Origin: Gnomoniopsis sp. IMI 355080 | Lineage: Eukaryota > Ascomycota > Sordariomycetes > Diaporthales > Gnomoniaceae | Direction: 5' to 3' | Length of the DNA: 52,830 nucleotides | Assembly: GCA_027946555.1 (NCBI GenBank) | Contig: JAPEVC010000237.1 | Span: 1 to 52,830 of the forward strand | Part shown: positions 1-10,049 of the stretch, in pieces | Position numbering within the stretch: position 1 is the first letter of the stretch | Layout of the letters: the number at the start of each line of letters is the position of its first letter | The notes under the pieces: model-generated | Database searches by the model: none | Seen by the model: only the letters and a program-made list of their open reading frames with translations | What the model was told of the DNA's origin: nothing | Program-made: the position numbers and the translations under genes

Positions 1-782
1 CCACCCCCACCCCCCGCCAGCGTCCGCTCCGTTTGTTCCACTTACCGTCACGGGCCCCACTCCACCGTCGGGCCGCCCCAATCTTGTGCTATCATTTGAC
101 CACGGACTGAACTCTCTCACCGTTCGGACAGTTGTGCATCTCCGTCTCGTTTGCACCATCGCAACACCAGCTAGCTACCCGTGCCCATTCTCCACGAAAA
201 AACGGTGAGCTCATCCTCCGTCCACGTCGGCCCGAATTTCGATAATCCACGCCCCCGGCACCGACTCCGCCTTCCCCTAGCTCTAGGTGTCCATCGACCG
301 ATCCGAAACCCGACTTTCGTCCATCGATAACGGAGGAGGCGCATACAAACTGCACTCCTCTTCGAGGCTGTTGAGGCCTGGTCACCTCACACTATCACCA
401 CTGTCCATCGTCGTTGGCGGTGGCTCGGTCCGCCTCGTGTGGTCGCCCTGGTTGACGAGCCTTGAGGATAGCGTCCGATTGGCAGTCATCTCAGGCCAGA
501 CCTGAGCCAGGTTCCTGGGTCGCCATCAACTCGACGTCGAGGCCATCTTCTCCTTCAACTACCACAAGCACCGAGGCCGAGACCAGCCCTGCTGCACGTG
601 GACTCGACCAAACAGTCGATCCCCCGGACGACGACCAATCCATCATCAGCAACCTCCTCACCGACCTACGCTACATCGCGTCCGGAAGCTCTCCCTCGCC
701 CGTTGCCATTGCGAGCAGTCGGGCCTCTCGATCGAATCGATCCCTTTCGCTCGACCACTCGGATCACTCTGTCGTCAGCACC
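1..782. other. Upstream region of the Myb/SANT-like gene
   Basis: No complete gene is visible. The first 17 bases are almost pure C. The frame of the downstream gene stays open from about 459 to its first ATG at 783 but contains no ATG. This stretch is therefore either 5' UTR or the 3' part of an upstream coding exon whose ATG lies beyond an unrecognised intron. Its Ser/Thr/Pro/Asp-rich translation resembles the disordered N-termini of fungal transcription factors, so the second option is possible. Confidence 0.5.
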
Positions 783-2443
783 ATGTCCGACGACGACTAC
801 GGCTCTCCTGAACCCATCCAGGGCACTGCCGACCCTGGTTCGAGCTCCGGCCGGAACCACACTCCCTCCCACCGCAAGGGGCCTCGGTTCAGCTGGACTC
901 CCGCCTACGAGACCACATTCTTCCGCTCGCTTTGTGAAAGCGTCAACTTGGGCCTGAAGGACAACCATAGCTTCAAGTCCGAGGCTTGGGATCGAGCCTG
1001 CAAAGCTCTCGCCGAACGTCACGGTGCCTATCCCAATAAGGGTCACTTGATCAACAAGAGCGACAATGCTCGCAAGAAGTTTCGCTTGTGGAGGGGCCTG
1101 CGTGAAGACCGCGATTTTCTCTACAACCCCAAGAATAGGACTGTGACTGCTAGTGATGAGGCCTGGAGAGCACACATCGAGGTCAGTGAAGCTTCCCTTG
1201 CATGCATTTCGTGACCTTGCCCTGGTGAACGACGTGTTACCGAGAACATAGAGAGAGGACAAGCATGTCAAGATGGATCGGGCCCTGATTCCATAGATCC
1301 TTCGCCAATTTCATCTACACAGTTGAGATTGGAGTCGGATTCGCTTGGGGTTGCTGATGCAAGAGAATGCTCCTCCAGACAATCGCGAGACAAGCGCTGA
1401 CGATTTGTGACCATCTACAGAAAGAGCCATTGTCCAAGTCCCTACGCAATCGTCCTTTCGAGCACGAGCAGTTCATGGAAATCCTGTTTCCGGATGTTGT
1501 TGGCTCTGGTGGCGCCCCGAAGCGCATCACGAAGCCTAGGCGCAAGGGCACCGAGACCATGCAGGACTCCGACGATCTGGATGGGCCCGGAACCAACGTT
1601 ATGAACCTCCTATCTCCTGGCAGTAGCTCGATGCCTTTTGCCCCCTCTCAAACTCCCATTCACCCGCCGACCACCGTACCTTCCAATGGCACCGTGCGTC
1701 CTTCCTCGACGACCATGCAAAATCGCACCTCCATCGCCTCGAGCACTGCACTCACTCCCCCAGACGAGGAAACTCCCGCGAACAACCACTCGCGCAAGCG
1801 CTTTCATGCTTCCAACAACACTAACTCAGGTCCGAGCGAGAAACGCCGCCGAACAGGAAATAACAACTACATCGATCTGACCCACTCGGCGCAGCTAATG
1901 AACATGGACAACAACCTGCAGGATGGCAGCAGTAATCCGCCGAACCCCCAGTTCAACAACGCCGGACCGTCCTCCAGCGGCCAAGGGGGAACCTCCCGCA
2001 ACCATCTCGTCCAAGAGTCCATGCTCGCCCTCAACGAGTTCGTCCGCGGCTTCCGCAACGCACCGGCCCCTCCCCCACCCACGCCCCGCTGGACCGCGCA
2101 GGCGATGGAGATCTTCTTTCGCGACTTTAGTGACGAGGACCCGGATCTCCAGCTCAAGATTGGCGAAAAAGTTTTGTGCGACACCAACAAGGCCACCATG
2201 TTTTGTACTATGCCCGAGGGGCTGCGCCAGCACTGGGTGAAGCGGCTGCGCGAGCTGCACCACCATCGCCTGGATATGACTGCGGGAATGAACAGTTCTT
2301 TGAACAGCAATGCGGCTGCTGCGATGAACGGCAGCAATGGCCTGATGAATGGAGGTGGCGGTGGCGGCATTGCCGGCCTGATGCAGATGGGTGGCCCGGT
2401 CAATGGCGGTGGTATGGGCCGGAACGGCAGCCAGGTCGGCTAG
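783..2443 (+). CDS. Myb/SANT-like DNA-binding domain protein, probable transcription regulator
   Basis: Exons 783-1181 and 1421-2443 are separated by a 239-base intron (GTCAGT donor, CTACAG acceptor, phase 0) and encode 473 residues. Residues about 38-133 (RFSWTPAYETTFF to DEAWRAHIE) form a trihelix Myb/SANT-like domain of the fungal/plant type: a W start, an LxNKSDNARKKFRLW core and a closing ASDEAW motif. The domain ends at the intron. After it come a short basic stretch (KRITKPRRKG), a long Ser/Pro/Asn-rich region with a likely nuclear signal (SEKRRRTG), a small predicted helical segment around FFRDFSDEDPDLQLKIGEKV, and a Gly/Asn/Met-rich tail. A nuclear DNA-binding role is inferred from the domain; the targets are unknown. 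The ATG at 783 is the first in frame, but the frame is open for about 320 bases upstream, so the true N-terminus may be longer. The C-terminus is also uncertain (see findings). Confidence 0.75.
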
Positions 2444-3955
2444 GAGCAGCCTGTCTCTGTTTCCACGTCTTGCCCCGCTGAGGACGTGATCGACATTGTC
2501 GATGGTGAATGGTGACGACGATGGTGAGGAGATGCATGACGATGATGTGATAGATGCCTCGCATGAACCAGCTGAGGACTCCATGCTCGATGGCAACATG
2601 CTCCTCACTACCAGTCAAGTCATCTAAGAGACAGCAATTGCAGCTGCTCTACCATCAAAGCAAGCCGCTACCATAATCTCCACGGGCCGCCACTTTCAGA
2701 GCATTCGGGCTTGGACCTAGGCGGTTCCAATCGCCAGGTCCACCTGCCTATGCCCCGTGCTGATGTAGTGGCACGTGATGATCACGACGAGGTATTCTTC
2801 TCGAGTCTTGCCTCCGGTCTTCTACGAGGTCGACCATTGGTCATGCTCGTCTACCTAATCAGAGACGCCTTATCGGCGCTCTCAAATCTTCGACAAAGTT
2901 CAAGCTTATTTTTTTATTTGGGAACCAGGAACATCGATTGGTTGGGGGGCTTTTTGGATTTTTGGGAAGGCGTTTTCGGATCTGATAACAAGGATGGGAT
3001 TCATACGAGGGCAGGTAAGACATGCTTCAAACTTTCTCAAATTTAAAAGCAAGGAACATGGGATGATTCAGATCAAACACAATGGGATGGATGGGTTACG
3101 GACGGTTGGGCGTTCTTTTTATTCTCTTTACTCAACATGGAGGGAAGGAGTCTCATTCACTTGCAACGATCACAATGAACAATGGAAGACATTTTAATGA
3201 AAAACACTAATTTTTTCGATTATTGCAACTTGAAAGTTTTGTTGGTTGAGATGTCTCGGCCATACATACTGTAAAGAAGGCGGTGACATTGTGTTAGCAA
3301 TTGGCGCGCATCGGGCGCATGGTGGGTGATTGGCATCAGCACAGGTTTTGATGTGGTCAAAAGCTGAATAGATTCAACGCCTCGAATTTCGCTACACCGG
3401 TATAAAAGAAGCCGCTCATCAAGTGTCTCATGCTATAACACCCAACCTCAAGTACTCCTCATCATACGTGATGCTTCGCCAACAGCGCAAGTCCGACTGA
3501 ACGAAAGAAAAGTGCAAAAGAAAATTTGATTCGTCAACGTGTGTCCTGCTCCCATATTTGGTATCGATCGTGAAGTAAAAGGGGCAACAATCCCCTTGCC
3601 TGATTCCATTACGCCCAAGAATTACTGTCGCAGGAGCATCCTCGGCCTCGCACTCCTCCAGTAGAACCCAGAGAGCGTTTCGCAGAGAGGGCGCCCTGTT
3701 GTGGCAACACTTCCACCACTCTTATCTGCGCCAGGTCAATCCGCCTCAAAAGCTCCTTTGCATACAGTCCCTTCGCCTGTCCCATCTCACATTCAAATCG
3801 CACTCGAGGATAATCCCGTGCCTATGGAGGAATGGGGACTTTCATGAACCCGTTGGAGACAGGCTGTTCAAGTTGGCGTCGTTTTCTTCTATCCGCGCCC
3901 CTTCGACTCTAGTACCAGGTGATTGAGATGGGGTTTATGGCCTTTCGATCGCTTT
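2444..3955. other. Intergenic region between convergent genes
   Basis: This is 3' flanking DNA of the Myb-like gene (+) and of the OM14-like gene (-). It contains a short acidic open frame at 2501-2627 (see findings), T-rich stretches, and a TATAAAA sequence at 3401-3407 on the plus strand with a CT-rich, start-site-like sequence about 40-60 bases downstream. No recognisable protein domain was found. Confidence 0.5.
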
Positions 3956-4942
3956 TTAAGCGCTGCTGCTGCCGCCGCGGGCCTTGGTGAAGAAGCTGGG
4001 TACAATGTTAGCGTCATGGCTCGCGGTAGGAAAATCGCAAGGGAATAAGTGACGTGATGGTGGAGATAGTAACATACCGAGAGAAAACGCCCTCCACAAC
4101 ACCCACAGCGCCGACAACTGCCGCTCCTACACCGACATGTGCCCAGTGCAGCGCGCCGCGCTCGTGCAGGCCCCATGCCTTGTATCCCAACACGGCGCCA
4201 AGACCCACCACAGCTGCGAGGTTGGCATAGACGATTCCACTAGCCTGGTTGTCAGACAGGGCAGCGATCTTGGACAGCAACCAGTTGTCGGCCTCGACGG
4301 CCTTCTTCTTTGCCTTCTCCTTCTTAGCCTTGGCCTTGTCGGCCAGTTCTTGCAGGTCTTCCTCGCGCTCAATGCGCTCAGCCTGGGTGTCGGTCTGGAT
4401 GGACTGCTCCATGAAGTCCGAGGGGACGGTACGGACGGACTGGGTGTCTACATCAATCAGACTACCGGTTGAGGTGGTCTGCGACTCATTGGGCTCGATC
4501 TCGGGAACTTGAGGGGCAGCAGCCTGGAAAGTAGAGGCGTGGTTAGCTTGGGCGTGAAGAGCGAAGGCCTGCAGGCCCTCGACCAAACTGGGGTGCAAGC
4601 GGGCTGGGAAGGAGGCGCGTCGGGCACGCTGTCGAGGGTGCCAGGCCTCGAGTGCGTCAGGAGTGTCGTAGGGGAATTCAGGCATTGTGGTGGAATTCTG
4701 GAGTACGAAGGTGACGTGTTGCAAGTCAAGTTGGTCGTGGGAGAAGTGGGCTGGGGCAAGGCGTGATCATTGCGAAAAACGCAACGGATAGAGGGGTCGG
4801 ATAGCTTACCTCCTCTGGAGTCTGGTAGGAATTCCTGGCGGCAATGTCGGCGTAGGAGGCCACTGGTCGTCATTGTTAGCAACTTTGTTTGGAGTAAGAA
4901 GCCATCACGACGAGAAGGGTGTGTTCTCGGGAGGGACTTACT
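3956..4942 (-). CDS. OM14: OM14-like mitochondrial outer membrane protein
   Basis: Four exons (minus strand): base 4942 alone, 4862-4810, 4523-4078 and 3995-3956, encoding 179 residues. The ATG is split: the A is the last base of the first exon and TG begins the second. This gives MASYADIAARNSYQTPEE, an N-terminus typical of fungal OM14 proteins. Later come an acidic/Ser region (SLIDVDTQSVRTVPSDF), a Lys/Glu coiled-coil-like helix (ELADKAKAKKEKAKKKAVEADNW), and the C-terminal OM14 domain with hydrophobic segments (ASGIVYANLAAVVGLGAVLG and VGVGAAVVGAVGVVEGVF). The protein ends FFTKARGGSSSA. Introns are 79, 286 and 82 bases; the 286-base one has a GCTAAC branch point close to its acceptor. In yeast Om14 is an outer-membrane protein that helps dock ribosomes making mitochondrial proteins. 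An alternative acceptor in intron 2 would add 58 residues in frame. Family assignment is by motif memory, moderately sure. Confidence 0.75.
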
Positions 4943-5625
4943 GTTGATTAGGTCTGATGGAGGAAGTGGTATGATTTGATGAGATTTGGTGATGTACAGT
5001 GATCTTCAGGCACAGAGTGACTAAGTCAGATGAATGAGATCTGTTAGTGAGATCTTGGGGTGTGGTTCTAAGGAAGAATATAGTGAAGCTGGTGGGAAGA
5101 TGCTCTTATCGTCGTGGAGGAGAGAAGAACATGTGATGGAATTGATCCAGGGCAAAACCGGGATGGGAGGTAGCTGTCCTGGCAAGCCGGTCCAGTGACG
5201 ACTGCAGCGGGCAAGCTCTGAGTGTGATACCCCTGCAATTATGACGTATGCGGCTGCATTTAGAAGAGGAAAATATATCAAGTCCACTCTACCCGCTTTG
5301 CGTTGGCTCATGAGCTCCACTCGTTGCATTGATTCGAGATGATTCTTTGAAGCACAAGTCTTGCAGAGACTGAGTGGAGTGAAAACAGCAAGGGAGCAGT
5401 AAGACCATCAAATGAGAGAGGTGGGGACTCGATGTGAAAAACAACAACCTCCAATGTTAGATTGAGAGTGGTATTCCATTTGTGCCTCACCTCAACTCCA
5501 GAACGCATCTAGAATATAGTCCCAGTATCTACAGTATTAATGCGCCTCCGGATGCATTATATATAGTACACACGATGTCTCTCTCGCGCTCTGATTCCTC
5601 ATCAGCAATCGCCCACTAGACTATT
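4943..5625. other. 5' region of OM14 and 3' flank of Mia40
   Basis: The first non-coding exon of the OM14-like gene (bases above 4942) and its promoter lie here. The stretch has mixed composition and stops in all frames. No domain-bearing ORF was recognised. Confidence 0.45.
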
Positions 5626-6744
5626 CTACTTGGACTCCTTGGTGTTAGCAGACGTAGCGTCGAACGACCTTTTGGGTATACTGCGCTGTCCGTCCACCAA
5701 ATCATCCTTGAAGGCATGGCTGTCACCGTGCTCAGCAGCCTGGGTAGCTGCAGCAGGAGCAGCTCTCTTGGGCGCATCTGCTGTCGCGTCGTGAGACTTC
5801 TGCTCGAGGCTAGGAGCCACACTCGACTTCTTCTCTTCCGGTGTTGTTGGTGCTGGCTTGGCCGGCGTCTCCGGTGCAGTCGCCTTGGGCGTCACATCCT
5901 TCGCATCAGCAACAGGGGCTGCAGCGTCTGCAGCCGCGGCCTCCGCCTCGGCGGAAGCAGCCTCCTCATCCGCGATCTCCTCGCCGTAAACTTCGGGGTA
6001 CTTCCGGAAGCAGTCTTGCATGTGCCTGTGTTATCGTCAGCTATTATCCCCACGACTTTTCTCTTCCTGCCACTGAACATACTGGAACTTGTCAACACAG
6101 TCCATTCCCTTCACCTCCTCAGTCGAGTAGACAAAGCAGCTGAATGCTGACTTGAACTCTTCACCGCAAGGCCCATGCGCCATGCCGCCTAGGCACGGGC
6201 AGTCCCAGTTGATCTCGCCTGTCTCCGGATTGAATGCGCCCTGCTGGCCTGCCTCCTGCTCCAACTCTTCGGGCGATTTCTCGGCATCCTCGGGTGTTGC
6301 AACAGCGGCTGCTGAGCCATCCTCTTGGAGTGGTGGTTGCGCGGGCTTCTCCTTCGCAGCCTGTTCTTCCTTGGCTTTCAACCTCGCATCCAAGGTCTTG
6401 CGCTTCTCCTCAACTATCGCATCAACGGTGGTGAGGTCTGATTCGGCAAAGTGAGGTGGCTCAGTGGAGATGCGCGCTGCGACGGATCTCTGTCAGTCTT
6501 TCTTTCATCATGTCGGCTTCGCACTTGAACAGGAACGGCACATACAGGGCAGCTCATCTGCGAAGATTGGGCTGGTATTGTACCAATACAGTGCGCCTAT
6601 TGCCGCACCCCATCGCGCCGCTGTGCCCTTCCATGTGTACCTCTTTTCCGCCGGTGCTGTGCTCGCGAATCGTCGTCCAGTGACGGATGCGACGGAGGAC
6701 TGTCGCAATGCCCGGGGGCCTGTTCTTGCTGCTGCGCGGAACAT
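5626..6744 (-). CDS. MIA40: Mia40, oxidoreductase of the mitochondrial intermembrane-space import pathway
   Basis: Exons 6744-6546, 6476-6083 and 6025-5626 (introns 69 and 57 bases) give 330 residues. Residues 1-28 are an Arg/Ala/Ser-rich, acid-free presequence, followed by a single hydrophobic anchor (about 45-57), the fungal membrane-anchored form. The catalytic CPC motif is at Cys159-Pro-Cys161. The CHCH fold follows with twin CX9C motifs, Cys170/Cys180 and Cys193/Cys203. The second intron falls inside the second CX9C motif (codon Gln198, CA|G). Mia40 oxidises incoming small Cys-motif proteins in the intermembrane space and is re-oxidised by Erv1. A roughly 120-residue Ala/Glu/Pro-rich tail follows, a common feature of mould Mia40. 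Gene 3' end faces the OM14 promoter; both lie on the minus strand. Identity is strong; the exact acceptor of intron 1 (6477) was chosen by frame and consensus. Confidence 0.92.
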
Positions 6745-7504
6745 TGTAATCGATTCGGTAAACCAAGGAAACGAATGCAGGCGAACAAAGGAAAGAGGAG
6801 GTGCTGAGGTGTTGTAGCGTGGCTACTCGTCGTTGAAGGTGGAGATGGAAGAGTATAGAATTGGTAAGCCGAAATGGACTCGGCCAAACTTACAAAATTT
6901 CGAAGCTCAACGCCGAATCGGCCAACTGCAGGGGTGGCCTTGTAATGCATGGCTATCGTTCTATGTAGCGCGGTTATGACCCGGTTGCTGACTAAGTCAA
7001 CCTTTGAACGTCCATATCAACCTCGTCGAGTGTATTGACTTTGTCGTCCTACAGCCAATTATACCAAGCTCGATGATTACACCAATGGGTGTGTGCTGTG
7101 CAGTTTCCAATTCGGTTCTTGCGGAGTCTGATTATCTTCTCCTTGAATGCGGCTTGCTCTCGGTTGCTTTTCTTTTTCTTTGAACCTTGGAACCAGAGAC
7201 CGCCCTTAGGTGGACAATTTAACAATGTTCTGAGGCATGAAGACGCGATTAGGGAATTTTGACACCTGCGCAGAGTACGACTGGAGGTAAATACGGTATT
7301 GCAATATTCACACTGGCGCTGACACAGCAACATTTTCACGATCATCTTCCACATTGGTCACGGACCCGGTGAGTGTAAGAAGGTATGGTCAAGACTCAGA
7401 GAGGCTACGCATTGCTTATAGTGAGTGAGAGATTAAAGAATATCTTTTAGGTATGCCACTAATTAATCATGGTCTCATTACATTTATTCGTCTTCCTCCT
7501 CCCT
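6745..7504. other. Intergenic: Mia40 promoter and beta-glucosidase 3' flank
   Basis: Both neighbours are on the minus strand, so this holds the Mia40 promoter (near 6745) and the terminator side of the GH3 gene. I see no coding sequence or RNA gene. Confidence 0.5.
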
Positions 7505-10049
7505 TTATGCAGAAACAGGTGCAACCGTCGTCGTCGCTCTGAAATCCCGACTGCTGAAGCCAACATTGATCGTGAAGTCCCCACTCGGAATCAACCACTC
7601 CTGCGCCACAACATCCCAGTAGCTAATATCCCTCCTCATCAACTCAAATGAGGCCGTCTGCGTCTCACCGGCCGCGACCATGATCTTGTCGAAACCACGC
7701 AGCTGGTTTGGCGGCGTGCCGGCTGGCGTGCTGCTTGGGAAGGTGATGTACAGCTGGGGCACAGCCGCGCCGTCAACCGCGCCAGTGTTGGAGACGGAGA
7801 CAGTCACGTTGTACAGAGTCTCCCACAGGGCTGGGTTACCACCAGGAAGGATGGCCTGTGCGGCGGGAGCGGCGGTGAAGTTGCCACCGAGCGCCTCGAC
7901 CGAGATGTCTGCGAGCTCGAATGTGGTGTACGAGAGACCGAAGCCGAACTCGTACTGCACCGAGATGTTCTTGGCGTCAAAGTAGCGGTAATCGATCTCG
8001 AGGCCTTCGTCGAACCAGGCCTGCCAATCGTCGGTACCGTTGGTCTGGACGGCCGTGGTGGGCGGCGCGTTGTAGTCGGTGGCGTTCTTCGCGATGGTGT
8101 AGGGCAAGTGGCCAGATGGGTTCTCCACTCCGTACAAGAGGTCCACGAGGGAGTTGCCGCTCTGCTCTCCAGGGTAGTGAGCGGCCAGGATGGCGGTGAC
8201 GTTCGGGTTGTCGGCGAACGGGAGGACGTTGATGCCAGACGAGTGCGAGACAACAACGGTGTTGTTGCAGTACTTGGCCACGGACGTGACCATGTCGCTT
8301 CCAGACCAGTCAAGTTCGATGGTCGTCTTGTCGGCGCCCTCCTCGGCATAGCTCTTGACGAAGACTAGGCACACATCAGGCTGGCCAGGGATCCACAGAG
8401 AAGGCATCTCCGAGGTGGTAACCAGGGTGTTGTTCAAAAAGTACTGGACCATCGCATTGTCTTGCTGAGCACGAGCAGTAATCGCGGTCAAGGGATCGAC
8501 GATGATAGTGGCACGACCGGTACCAGATCCGCCTCCGACATACTGGGTGCCAAAGAGCGCGGCTCCGTTGGTGTACATTCCTTGTGTGGGAGCGCCCGCG
8601 TCGTTGCCAAACACGGCGATGTTCTTGGGGGCCTTCAACGGCAAGGCACTGTTTGTGTTCTTGAGAAGGACCGTGCCGGCTGCGCCGTGCTTTCGGATTA
8701 GGGCGCTGTGGTTTGCACGGACGTCCACATTGAACTCTCCCGTCATGTTGAAGGTGTTCCTCCAGGTGCTGACAGGGGTGAAGGTGTTGAGCTGACCACC
8801 AGCAGGGTCGACACCTGGGTAGCCAGAGTCTTGGCCGTGGAAGTAGTAGGGAGTCATGATTCTGGTAATCATATCGTCGAGACGTCCCACGTTCAAGGTG
8901 CCGTTGTTGACGGCGGCAGTCACGTTGCCTCCGAAGAAAGATCCACTGTCGAAAGCCATGCCATAGTCTCCAACGTTACCGGGCATGTCCATATCCAGGC
9001 CAGCTTCGATGGATGCGATACCAGAGTGGGTACCGCCCCAGTCGCTCATGACATAGCCCTGGAACCCGAGTTCCTCCTTCAGGAGACCATTCTGGGTCTT
9101 GGAGTTCTGGCACGCATAAGAGCCGTTGACCCGGTTGTAAGCACACATGATCGAGGACACCTTTGCGCGAACGGCATTTGCAAATGGCCAGAGGTAGAGC
9201 TCGTGAAGGGTGCGGTCGTCAACGTTTGAGGAGACAGACTCTTGGGTGACCTCGGTGTTGCTGATGCTGGAGTCGGTCAGGTATGGGTATGTGGGGTTTC
9301 TCTGCGTCTCCTGTTCATAGGCAATAAAATGCTTTGCGCATGACTGTACGCCTGCATCCTGCATGGCGGTGATGGTTTCCTCCATTGCTACGCCGGTCAG
9401 GTATGGGTCCGCTGCGAAGCCCTCCCAGTTCCGACCACCGTAGGCCGACCTGCCCAGAGGCCCAGACACGGGTCTGTACGATCTCGTTAGCCCCCAGCTA
9501 TGGTTGAGAGAATGATTTTGTTACTTACCCAAGGTAGATATGGGCGCCCTTTCCCCTGAACTCCTCGCCCATGGCATAACCACGCTCGTACATGAGGGAC
9601 TTGTCCCATGAAGCAGCAGCTGACACGCCAGCGGAGAAGACACTTGCGTAACTTGCAACACGGATAGCCAGGGGTCCATCTTGAAGGCAGAGACCTGGGA
9701 ACCCAAGTCTCTCAATGGCAAGAATATTACCAACACATGGGCCAGGTACACCGGTAACCATGTTTGCCTTCTCCTCCAGGGTCAGCTCGGCCACAAAGGC
9801 CTGAGCTTTCGCCATAGCATCTTCCCAACCACCTGCACCGGTTATATTGGCTAGTAGAAATTGTCAGTGGCTTGAAGACTTAGCATCGTTGACAACAGGG
9901 TGCTACACACGAGATGGGTAGACGGGGTCCGAGTGTCCATATTGGTCCAGAATGACAGTATCAAGAGGCTGTACATAGCTGAAGCTATCACCCTTTACAG
10001 CAGGAAGCAGTAGTGCAGAGACCAGGAGAGATTTGGCTGTGGACGCCAT
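7505..10049 (-). CDS. Secreted GH3 beta-glucosidase
   Basis: Exons 10049-9911, 9850-9529 and 9473-7505 (introns 60 and 55 bases) encode 809 residues. MASTAKSLLVSALLLPAVKG is a signal peptide. The N-terminal TIM-barrel of glycoside hydrolase family 3 is complete: RLGFPGLCLQDGPLAIR, GPVSGPLGRSAYGGRNWEGF, the substrate-binding KH pair (Lys201-His202 in CAKHFIAYEQET) and the nucleophile Asp298 in VMSDWGGTH. The alpha/beta sandwich domain follows, with a Glu-rich loop (SYAEEGAD) where the acid/base Glu is expected, then a fibronectin-III-like C-terminal domain (QLYITFPSS, LRGFDKI). It should release glucose from cellobiose or other beta-glucosides outside the cell. There are many N-x-S/T sites. 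A TATATATA box lies about 80 bases upstream and one CreA-type CCCCGC site about 280 bases upstream, which would fit carbon repression. Confidence 0.93.

Noticed and set aside
3401..3407. TATAAAA followed by a leader-like sequence on the plus strand
   Set aside because: The first ATG downstream (near 3470) opens only eight codons and no gene follows. Without transcript data I would not call a promoter.
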